Positions 1 through 7,264 of a stretch of 22,033 nt of DNA are shown one piece after another. Position numbers and translations under genes: made by a program. Location: assembly GCA_902494685.1 (NCBI GenBank), contig CABUUE010000005.1, positions 1 to 22,033 on the forward strand. Reading direction: 5' to 3'. The notes under the pieces were generated by a model that worked only from the letters and a program-made list of their open reading frames with translations, was not told the DNA's origin and searched no databases. How positions within the stretch are numbered: position 1 is the first letter of the stretch; each line of letters opens with the position of its first letter. Source of the stretch: an uncultured Collinsella sp. Lineage in GTDB: Bacteria; Actinomycetota; Coriobacteriia; Coriobacteriales; Coriobacteriaceae.

Positions 1-3000
1 CGGTGACTTGCTCGGCGGATTGGTGGGCGGCTCCGTCGGCGGGGTGGTCGGCGGCGTGTACGTGTTCTTGAACACCGGCGCCACGGCGCCGTCATAGGTT
101 ACCGTCGCCACCAGATGGCCCGCACCGTCGTCCGTCACCGTCACCGTTACCCGGTGCTCGGCCGCGTCGTACGTCACGTTCTTCTGACCGTCGTCCACCT
201 CGGAGATGCTGTAGGCGTACGTTCCGGGCTTGTCGTACGAGATCGCCTCGAAGCCCACCGTGCCGTCCGCCGCGTTCTTTGCGGTCTGCAGCACCTTGCC
301 GTCGGCATCCTTCAGCTGGAAGGAGAACTGCCCTTCCTTCAGGTCCTCGCCGCTCAGCACCTTGGAGGCCCCCAGCTTCACCTCAGTCGCGGCCGGCGCG
401 TAACTGTTGCTGAACGCCACCGCATCCGCAGCCTTGCCGCCCTTGCTGTAGGCAACCTGCGCCTCCAGCGCGTGCGTCTCCGCATTCTCCGTCACCGTCA
501 CCGTCGCGGTAAAGACCGTCGTGTCGTAGGTGACGCCGTTCGCCGTCGCCCCTGCCCGCTCGGACACGGTGTAGACGTACGTCCCCACCTTGTCCAGCTG
601 CAGCGGCGCGAAGCCGAACGTGCCGTCAGCGCCGTTCTGCACCGTCTGCACCACGTTACCGTCGGCGTCCTTCAGGTCGAAGAAGAACTCACCCTCGGCC
701 AGGTCGCGGCCGGTCAGAGCCTTCGTTCCGGTAATCGTCGCCGTCGTTGCCGTCGGCGTGTAGGTGTTGGTGAAGGTCAGATCCGCAGCCGTCTTGTTCG
801 CCGTCGCGGTCAGCTGGCCGCTGCCGTCATCGGTCACGTTCACCGTTACGTCCAGCACCGCATCGCTGTAAGTGATGGTGCCATCTTGGCCCGCAACCTC
901 CTTCACCTGGTACGCATGCGAACCAGTTGCGGTGTACGAGATGGCCTTGAAGGTAAACGCTTTACCCACGTTCGTGGTCCGGTCGATCTCCTGCCCGGTG
1001 GCCACGTCAATCAGCGCGAATGTGAACTCGCCATCGGCGGGCGTCCGCGTGGTGGCCGGGTCGGCATTCTCAAGCACCTTGGTGCCAGAGATCTGGTAGG
1101 AGGTCTGACCCGGCTGGTAGCTGTTCGCAAACGTCATGGTATTGGGGGTGACGCCGTTCTCGGTGCCCTCGCTCGGTTTCACCGTAGAGCTCTCTACCAC
1201 CAGCTTGCCGTCGTTGTTGTCCTTCACCACGTAGGTCAGGGTGTACGTCTTGCCGGTGTAGGTCACGCCCGGCACGCCCGGCGCGCCGTCCGTCGGCTGC
1301 ACTTCACGGACCGTGAAGGGAAAGGTGCCCGCATGGTCGAAGGTCAGCTCGTTAAAGTAAACCTTGCCCTTGGCGTCGTTCTTCTGGGTCTGGAGCACCG
1401 TACCGTCAGACCCCACCAGCTCGAAGGCGAAGTCTCCCGCCTTTAGCTGATAGCTGCCGTCGTGCACGTCAACGCTCTTGGTGAGGGCGATCGCGCCGGA
1501 GTTCGTCGCCTTCGCCTTGTAGGTGTTGGTGAAGGTGGGCTTCGTGGCGTCCGCGCCGTCGTAGGCGACGCTCGCCTGCAGCGTGCCGGCATTGTCCACA
1601 ACCGTCACCACGGCATGATGCACCGCGTCGTCGTAGGTCACGTAGGCCAGATCACCCTTCCGCTCCACGATAGTGTACTCGTACGTGCCCGGCTTCGCGT
1701 AGGAGAAGGCGTCGAAGTTAACGCTTCCGTCCGCGCCGTTGGTCGCGGTCCGGACGGGCTTGGCCCCGGCAAGCTGCTCAGCAGTCATTTTTCCCTCGTA
1801 CACATCGAAGGTGAACTCGCCGTCCTTGGGGACGATCGGCGTGTTGTCGTCCTTCTTCACATAGCTCTTCTGCGCACCGAGGGCCAGACCGGTCGCGGCC
1901 GGCTGGTAGGTGTTGGTGAAGGTATCCGAGCCGGATGCGCTCGTCACGATCGCCTTCGCATTCAGTGCTCCGTTCCCGCCGTCTGTGACCGTCACCGTAT
2001 AGGTGAGGGCATGATTGTCATAGACCATGCCCGGCTCCGCGCCCGGCTGCTCCACGATGGTGTAGGTGAAGTCCTTGCTCGCGGCGCCGCCCAGGTCGGC
2101 GAGCTCGAAGTCGCGCGTGAACTTCACCGTGCCATCGGCCTCGTTCTTCGCGGTGTCGAGCACCTTGCCGTCGGCGTCCTTCAGCTCGAACGTGTATTCG
2201 CCGCCCTTCAGCTTGGTGTCGTGCGTGAAGCCCGGCGCGACCGCAACGACCTTGGTCGCCGTCAGCTCCACGGATCCCTTTGCGGTGTAGGTGTTCGTGA
2301 AGGTGGGGGCATCGGCCTTGTCACCATCGTAGGCAACGGCGGCGTCCAGCTTGCCAGCTTTGTCCATGACCTTCACCGCGGCATGGTGCACCGCGTCGTC
2401 GAAGGTCACGTGGGACAGGTCGCCCTTCTTCTCCACGATGGTGTACTTGTACTCGCCGGCCTTGGTGTAGTTGATGGCCGGGAAGGTGACGGTGCCGTCC
2501 TCGCCGTTCTTGGCGCTCCGGATGGGTTGCTTGCCCTTCAGCTGCTCGGCCGTCAGATCGCCCTCGTACAGGTCGAAGGCGAACTCGTCGCCCTTGAGCG
2601 CAGCCGGCGTGCTGTCGGACTTCACATAGGCCTTCTTCGCCGCGAGCGTCACCGAGGTCTCGGCGGGCTGATACGTGTTCTTGAAGGTCGGGATATCGTT
2701 CTTGCCGTCGTAAGTGACGGTCGCCTTCGCCTTGTCGCCCTCCGCCTTCACCGAGACGTGAACCCTCACCTCCGTGGAATCGTAGGTGATGGTCGAATCG
2801 CTGCCAGCGACCTCCTTGAGCGCGTAGTCGTACTCGCCCAGGTTCAGGCCCTTGACGGTCAGCTTGACCTTGCCATTCTTATCGTTGGTGCCGCGAGCGT
2901 CCTCATTGCCGTCCTGGTCGTACAAGCCGAAGGTGAACGCATCGGCCGTCAGGTCCTTGCCCGCGAGAACTTTCGTGGCCTCAACGGTGACGTCCGCCGT

Positions 3001-6000
3001 CGGCTTCGTGTTGGTGAAGGTCGGCACGGCCTTCTCACCGTCGTAGGTGACGGTCGCCTTCAGCTCGCCCTTTTCGTCGGTGACCTTGACGTGGACCTTC
3101 ACGCCCTTCGCGTCGTAGACGACGGTCGAGTCGGCGCCCTTCACCTCCTTGATGGTGTAGTCGTGGTCGCCCGGCGTAGCGTAGTCGATGGCTGCAAAGG
3201 CGACCTTGCCGTCCTTCTCGTTTTGGACAGTCTGGACCACGCTGCCGTCCTTGTCGAGCAGCTGGAACGTGAAGTCACTCCCCGCGAGCTCACCGCCCGT
3301 GAAGCGCTTCGTCGCCTTGAGCGTTACCGAGGTCTCCTTCGGGCGGTACGTGTTCGTGATCACCGCAATCTGATCGTCGATCACCTGAGATGTGGCGGTG
3401 CCATCATCCTTATAGATCTGCTCCATTTTGACGACTGGCTCGGTCAGATTTCCCTTGCCGTCATCCTTCACCGTTACGGTCACTTTGTATTCGGCGCTGG
3501 AGTAGCTGACACCGCCCAGCCAACTGGGATCGCTCTTGGCGGGCGTAGTCTCGGCAATGTAGTAGGTGTACTTGTCAGGCTTCTCATACTTAATCTCTCC
3601 GAAGCTAAATTCTTCGGCGCTCGTAACGGTCTTCTCGACCTGCTTCATGCCGGCCACGGGCGCTGCCGTGGCACCATCAGGCATCGGCGTTCCATCGGCG
3701 GCGCGCAGGCAAAGCTCGAAGCTGTCGGCGCTAGTCCACTCACGGCCGGTGAACTTCTTCTTCGCCTTGATGCCTGTGAGCGTCACCGAAGACTTCACGC
3801 TGTAGCTGTTGGTGAACACCAGCTTGTTGTCTTTGGCCACCGTGCCGTCGGAATTCTGCGGGGCAATCCTGCCCGAGATGCTATCGCCTTCTTCAGTCAG
3901 ATTCTTGTCACCCTGCTTGCGGCCGGTCAGCTTATAGCCCGCGGGCATCTTGTCTGCGCCGGTCAGCTCCTGCACCGCGTACTGGTCACCCTCGGCGAGA
4001 CCGTACACGCGGATCGTCTGGTCGGCCGTGATGGTCTGCTCGCGGCCGTTCTCGAGGTCGAACATTTTGCCGACCTGCTTCTCGCTTGCGGTCCCCGCGT
4101 TCTCAAACACCGCGGCCTTGTACGTCTTCCCCGCCGTCGTGGGCACGGTGAACTTGAAGGTGAACCCCGCGTCCGGTTTTCCCGTCAGGCCCGCTGGCAC
4201 CATGACCTTCTTCATCACCTCGAGGCTCGCCTCGCGTTCGTTCGCCACGCGCACGCAGGTGGCGCCCGTAAACAGGGCGTTCAGATTCATGTCGCCCAGG
4301 TCGGCGCGGGCGCCCTTCGCATTAGTGTCACCAGACACGTCCTGCGTGATGCCCATACGTATCCAGCCCGTCTCGGTCTCCAGGCGGTAAGGTTCGTCCT
4401 TCTTGGTGGGCCCATACTGGTAGACACGTCCATTGGCGCCGTACTTAAGATGTACCTCATTCTCGCCGCCCTTGGCGTCATTGTTCCAGGAAAGGTTGCC
4501 GTTGCCGTCGAGCGTCCCGTCGGACGTCTGGCGCTGGCCCTTGATCCACGTGAGCGTGTTGTCAATGTCGCCCTCTGCGCCAAACTGGCCCAGGCTCTTC
4601 ATGAGCGAGCCCACGCCCACGAACGTCGAAACGCCGTCATCAACTGTACCAGCATCGGCGTGGACGCCGTAATCGTCCACAATCACCTTGATGAGCCTGT
4701 CATTAAGCAGGAAGCCATTGGGCGCCGAGACCTCCTTCAGGAAGTAGGTACCCTTCACGAGCGGCTCGCTACTGTCGCTCGTAGACGGGAATACGCCCGC
4801 CCCTTCGAGCTTGACCGGGTTGGCGACCGACCTCGTCGTCAGGGTGTCGTAGGGGGCCTGGTCGCCATCGAGCACGGCCTTGCCGTTCGCATCCGTAGTC
4901 ACCTGGGTGGACTTGTAAAGGCCGAACTTCGCCCCGTCAACGGGCTTACCCTCGGTATCGGTCTTCTGCACGAACAGGCGATTCTGGATGTTCGTGACGA
5001 GCAGGCGCGTGGCGAACTGCCGCTTGAAGTTCGTGCCGTCTGCGATGTCGTCGCTGTACACGTGGACTGTGTTCTTAGGCGTCGCGTCGCCGATCGAGAT
5101 CGCCGTTGTGTGGTAGATGGCCACCGTGTACTCGGCATCCTTGCGGGCATCACCGCTCAGCAGGTAGTAGTACTTGGAGATGTCACCGGGCAGATTTTGA
5201 ATCTCTACCTGGTACTGGCCGCTTGTGTTGAGCGTGAAGGCGTGCAGGTCCTTCTTCGCCGCCTCGATAGCACCGGTCATGCCCGGCTCCTTGGCGAGGG
5301 TGTATCCCGCTCCCGTCGATGGGTCGCCCGACACGGCGTACCAATTGCTCGGATCTTTGATACCTGTGCCTGCGCTTTTGTCGCGCTTGAGCACCACAGC
5401 GAACAGTATGCCGGAGTCCAGATTGACGGTCTTGTCGGACTTCGTCAGGTCATTATTTGCCTTGTACACGGTCGACGGCGCGGTGATGGTCTCCTTCGCG
5501 GCGGCGAACGCACCGGTCTTCCACACGACGCTGCCCACGTCCATACCGCCGCGGTTGATGATGACGCCGCCCGCGCCGTTCTCAGCGCTCGCGGGCACGT
5601 ACTCGAGCTGCATGCTACCACCCGTCGCCGCGAGACTCGAGCGGTATCCCTCGGGTACGCGCGTCTCCTTCAGGAGGTAGTACTTGTTGTTGTCGTGATC
5701 CTTGTTGTAGAGATCGTCGAAGTTGATGACGCCGTTGTCCACGTCGTTCGTGAGCGTTAGGTGGCCGGCCTCGTCCGTGGTACCGGAGCCGATGAGCTCG
5801 CCCACGGTCTTGAAGTCCTTGTCGGTCTTATAGAGCTTGAACTCGGCACCCTGTACGAACTTGCCGTCCTGGTCGAACTTGATGATGTCGGACTCGGGCA
5901 CCGTCACGAGGTTGAACTTGAGCTCCATGTTGGAGTCGGTGGCGCCGCGCTCCAGGTAGAAGAACTTGAGGGTGTGGTTGGTGCCGTCGGCGAAGGTGTT

Positions 6001-6969
6001 GTCGTTGAAGCCCGAAGTGTCCTTATTCGCCTTCTGGTACTTGTTCTTCAGTGTGCCGTCGTTATTACCGTTCACCTTAATGTCGCCCGTACAAAAGTTG
6101 ATGCTCAGACTCGCGCGGTTGTGAATACCGCCGATATCACCCACGAGGACATCGTCGATGAACACCCAGACGTCATCATCGCCGGCGAACTCGAACACCA
6201 TGTCGTCGCCCGCGTTCGTCTTGCCGCCAGCAGGCTGCACGAATCGCGTGGACATTGAGAGGCCGAAGTGGTGGTTGACGGGGCGGCCGTCGTTGTAGCG
6301 CGAATCACCGGTGTTGTCTGCCTTGATGCCGGTTTGGACGAGCCGGCCGTTTTCCTCTTTGAGCACCTTGTCTGCCGCGTCGAACGGGAAGAACTGACCC
6401 TGGTGGGACGAATCGCCCACTTTGTCAATGCCCCAGGTGTCATAGATGTCGAAGGCATTCTTGTCAGCGTTGTAGGCTGCGTAGTTTTTGGAGCTGTCAT
6501 AGACGTAGTAGCCGTTCTGAACCTTGAGGAGGCCCGTCACGCCAAAATGGGACGTCTTGCCGATCTGGGCAGAGGAATCGAACAGGTAGCAGAGGGACTC
6601 GCCGCCCCAGGTTTTGGAAAGCTGCGGATAGCCGTCTAAAAGCGTGTTGTTGACAATGCCGGGCTGCGGGTTCGTGTTGCCCGTCCAATGGTTGAGCGAC
6701 TCACCACCCTGGCCGTCGTTAAACTGGAACCGGTGGTTTGCGTTGACGCCGCCGTTGCCGGAAACCGACAGATGGTTATCGGGATTCACCCAGTAATCAA
6801 ACAGGTTGATTGTTGTCCCCGAAGGCGAAATCGTCGTAACCGTGTGGTCCGAAAACGCCGCTTCCGCACGGGTCGGCAGGAAGAAACTCGCCGTCAGCGC
6901 GACGGCGAGGGCCAAAACAATCACATATGGCGAGACCGGGCGCAGCCCACGACGACGGCCATAAGACAT
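1..6969 (-). CDS. Giant secreted surface protein/adhesin (fibro-slime, Cna-B and ten FctA-type isopeptide repeats), 3' end outside window
   Basis: A single open frame of 2323 codons runs from ATG 6969-6967 to the left edge with no stop. Residues 1-37 are a signal peptide (GRRRGLRP, hydrophobic core, RAEA cleavage region). Residues 264-283 (DDDVWVFIDDVLV, GGIH) and 336-354 (FFYLERGATDSNMEL) match the fibro-slime/PA14-like domain. Cna-B/SpaA domains lie at about 358-460 and 660-765 (LKE near each end). About 910-1057 is another beta domain resembling those common in Gram-positive surface proteins. Ten FctA/Spy0128-type repeats follow at 1058-1208, 1209-1322, 1323-1433, 1434-1561, 1562-1688, 1689-1817, 1818-1951, 1952-2070, 2071-2190 and 2191-2304, then a Pro/Thr-rich linker (TPPTTPPTEPP). 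An LPxTG anchor would lie beyond position 1 and is not seen. Likely role: sortase-anchored stalk-like adhesin (inference). ATG 6969 lacks a clear ribosome binding site; a better start at 7078 lies one base out of frame. Confidence 0.93.
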   Translation of the reverse strand, partial: MSYGRRRGLRPVSPYVIVLALAVALTASFFLPTRAEAAFSDHTVTTISPSGTTINLFDYWVNPDNHLSVSGNGGVNANHRFQFNDGQGGESLNHWTGNTNPQPGIVNNTLLDGYPQLSKTWGGESLCYLFDSSAQIGKTSHFGVTGLLKVQNGYYVYDSSKNYAAYNADKNAFDIYDTWGIDKVGDSSHQGQFFPFDAADKVLKEENGRLVQTGIKADNTGDSRYNDGRPVNHHFGLSMSTRFVQPAGGKTNAGDDMVFEFAGDDDVWVFIDDVLVGDIGGIHNRASLSINFCTGDIKVNGNNDGTLKNKYQKANKDTSGFNDNTFADGTNHTLKFFYLERGATDSNMELKFNLVTVPESDIIKFDQDGKFVQGAEFKLYKTDKDFKTVGELIGSGTTDEAGHLTLTNDVDNGVINFDDLYNKDHDNNKYYLLKETRVPEGYRSSLAATGGSMQLEYVPASAENGAGGVIINRGGMDVGSVVWKTGAFAAAKETITAPSTVYKANNDLTKSDKTVNLDSGILFAVVLKRDKSAGTGIKDPSNWYAVSGDPSTGAGYTLAKEPGMTGAIEAAKKDLHAFTLNTSGQYQVEIQNLPGDISKYYYLLSGDARKDAEYTVAIYHTTAISIGDATPKNTVHVYSDDIADGTNFKRQFATRLLVTNIQNRLFVQKTDTEGKPVDGAKFGLYKSTQVTTDANGKAVLDGDQAPYDTLTTRSVANPVKLEGAGVFPSTSDSSEPLVKGTYFLKEVSAPNGFLLNDRLIKVIVDDYGVHADAGTVDDGVSTFVGVGSLMKSLGQFGAEGDIDNTLTWIKGQRQTSDGTLDGNGNLSWNNDAKGGENEVHLKYGANGRVYQYGPTKKDEPYRLETETGWIRMGITQDVSGDTNAKGARADLGDMNLNALFTGATCVRVANEREASLEVMKKVMVPAGLTGKPDAGFTFKFTVPTTAGKTYKAAVFENAGTASEKQVGKMFDLENGREQTITADQTIRVYGLAEGDQYAVQELTGADKMPAGYKLTGRKQGDKNLTEEGDSISGRIAPQNSDGTVAKDNKLVFTNSYSVKSSVTLTGIKAKKKFTGREWTSADSFELCLRAADGTPMPDGATAAPVAGMKQVEKTVTSAEEFSFGEIKYEKPDKYTYYIAETTPAKSDPSWLGGVSYSSAEYKVTVTVKDDGKGNLTEPVVKMEQIYKDDGTATSQVIDDQIAVITNTYRPKETSVTLKATKRFTGGELAGSDFTFQLLDKDGSVVQTVQNEKDGKVAFAAIDYATPGDHDYTIKEVKGADSTVVYDAKGVKVHVKVTDEKGELKATVTYDGEKAVPTFTNTKPTADVTVEATKVLAGKDLTADAFTFGLYDQDGNEDARGTNDKNGKVKLTVKGLNLGEYDYALKEVAGSDSTITYDSTEVRVHVSVKAEGDKAKATVTYDGKNDIPTFKNTYQPAETSVTLAAKKAYVKSDSTPAALKGDEFAFDLYEGDLTAEQLKGKQPIRSAKNGEDGTVTFPAINYTKAGEYKYTIVEKKGDLSHVTFDDAVHHAAVKVMDKAGKLDAAVAYDGDKADAPTFTNTYTAKGSVELTATKVVAVAPGFTHDTKLKGGEYTFELKDADGKVLDTAKNEADGTVKFTRDFELADLGGAASKDFTYTIVEQPGAEPGMVYDNHALTYTVTVTDGGNGALNAKAIVTSASGSDTFTNTYQPAATGLALGAQKSYVKKDDNTPIVPKDGEFTFDVYEGKMTAEQLAGAKPVRTATNGADGSVNFDAFSYAKPGTYEYTIVERKGDLAYVTYDDAVHHAVVTVVDNAGTLQASVAYDGADATKPTFTNTYKAKATNSGAIALTKSVDVHDGSYQLKAGDFAFELVGSDGTVLQTQKNDAKGKVYFNELTFDHAGTFPFTVREVQPTDGAPGVPGVTYTGKTYTLTYVVKDNNDGKLVVESSTVKPSEGTENGVTPNTMTFANSYQPGQTSYQISGTKVLENADPATTRTPADGEFTFALIDVATGQEIDRTTNVGKAFTFKAISYTATGSHAYQVKEVAGQDGTITYSDAVLDVTVNVTDDGSGQLTATANKTAADLTFTNTYTPTATTATITGTKALTGRDLAEGEFFFDLKDADGNVVQTVQNGADGTFGFAPLQLDKVGTYVYTVSERAGATANGVTYDTTVFTATVTVTENAETHALEAQVAYSKGGKAADAVAFSNSYAPAATEVKLGASKVLSGEDLKEGQFSFQLKDADGKVLQTAKNAADGTVGFEAISYDKPGTYAYSISEVDDGQKNVTYDAAEHRVTVTVTDDGAGHLVATVTYDGAVAPVFKNTYTPPTTPPTEPPTNPPSKSP

Positions 6970-6997
6970 GACGGACCACCGCTCGCGCGGCCGGTGT

Positions 6998-7078
6998 TCA
7001 CCAGGAAGTTCCCTGCTTAGACACCCCCCCGGTAGCATTATTCACGAGTCGAGACGTCGTCTCTCTGAGCTCCTGCAT
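6998..7078 (-). CDS. 26-codon leader ORF with strong RBS and G7 tract before the surface protein
   Basis: ATG 7078-7076 is preceded by GGGGAGG with 5-nt spacing, the best ribosome binding site in this region. The frame encodes MQELRETTSRLVNNATGG and then eight more residues, and ends at TGA 7000-6998, 28 nt before ATG 6969 of the giant gene. Inside it, minus-strand G7 (plus-strand C7, 7024-7030) sits at codons 17-19. Removing one G makes the frame run without a stop into the surface-protein ORF, giving it an N-terminal extension of about 36 residues ahead of the signal peptide. It may therefore be the out-of-phase true start of the surface protein, not a separate peptide. Alternatively it is a leader peptide that couples translation. 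The sequence facts are certain; the role is inferred. Confidence 0.55.
   Translation of the reverse strand: MQELRETTSRLVNNATGGVSKQGTSW
7024..7030 (-). repeat. Homopolymeric G7 tract, candidate slipped-strand switch
   Basis: Seven C on the plus strand are seven G on the coding strand, located between the strongest start site (7078) and the surface-protein frame. G7 leaves the start out of frame. A tract of six, or of nine, would be in frame. Poly-G control of surface and pilus genes is established in several bacteria, including bifidobacterial sortase pili. Seven is short for a highly mutable tract, so this stays a candidate. Confidence 0.45.
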
Positions 7079-7081
7079 AAT

Positions 7082-7090
7082 TTCCTCCCC
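7082..7090 (-). promoter_or_regulatory. Strong Shine-Dalgarno for the leader start
   Basis: On the minus strand GGGGAGG lies 5 nt before ATG 7078. ATG 6969 has only a weak GAGCGG-like sequence upstream. This contrast is the main reason to suspect that translation of the surface protein begins at 7078. Confidence 0.6.
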
Positions 7091-7107
7091 AGTCACACGG
7101 CGACCTG

Positions 7108-7124
7108 CCCGGGTGCTCCCCGGG
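7108..7124 (-). promoter_or_regulatory. GC hairpin in the 5' leader of the surface-protein transcript
   Basis: Two copies of the self-complementary hexamer CCCGGG (7108-7113 and 7119-7124) are separated by 5 nt, forming a stable 6-bp stem about 17 nt upstream of the Shine-Dalgarno. There is no T-tract after it, so it is unlikely to be a terminator. It could affect translation or mRNA stability. Confidence 0.35.
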
Positions 7125-7180
7125 GGCCGAGGCAGTCTGGCACATGCCCGCAGTCGTTCAAGGAATACCAACCCCAGCAT

Positions 7181-7245
7181 ATGTCTCTTAAGATATCTTA
7201 GTCTTATTCTATGACAGTTTTTGTCTCATTACCGATGAAATCGGC
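7181..7245 (-). promoter_or_regulatory. AT-rich promoter region with 12-bp palindrome upstream of the surface-protein gene
   Basis: This stretch is markedly more AT-rich than its surroundings and lies between the M20 peptidase stop and the leader ORF. It contains the perfect palindrome TAAGATATCTTA (7189-7200), a plausible operator. A weak minus-strand promoter, CTGTCA with 16 nt to TATCTT, overlaps it. No near-consensus -35/-10 pair was found, so the exact promoter is uncertain. Confidence 0.3.
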
Positions 7246-7264
7246 TCAGTCCCTTTGTCGCATG

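Noticed and set aside
60..3810. Regularly spaced similar units resembling a tandem DNA repeat or CRISPR-like array
   Set aside because: The units are 330-460 bp protein-domain repeats with low nucleotide identity and variable length, not short direct repeats with spacers.
115..6639. Very long plus-strand open frames (443, 1432, 165 and 123 codons) across the surface-protein region
   Set aside because: They are exact codon-register antisense of the real minus-strand gene, have no recognisable domains and arise from its codon usage; the minus-strand frame gives clear signal peptide and repeat domains.
7036..7038. In-frame ATG 7038 as the surface-protein start
   Set aside because: It is in frame with the giant gene but no Shine-Dalgarno lies at a usable distance; the nearest purine-rich run is about 30 nt away.
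7232..7244. CCGAT-GAA-ATCGG hairpin just after the M20 stop as a terminator
   Set aside because: Only 5 bp, without a T-tract on the minus strand; too weak to call.
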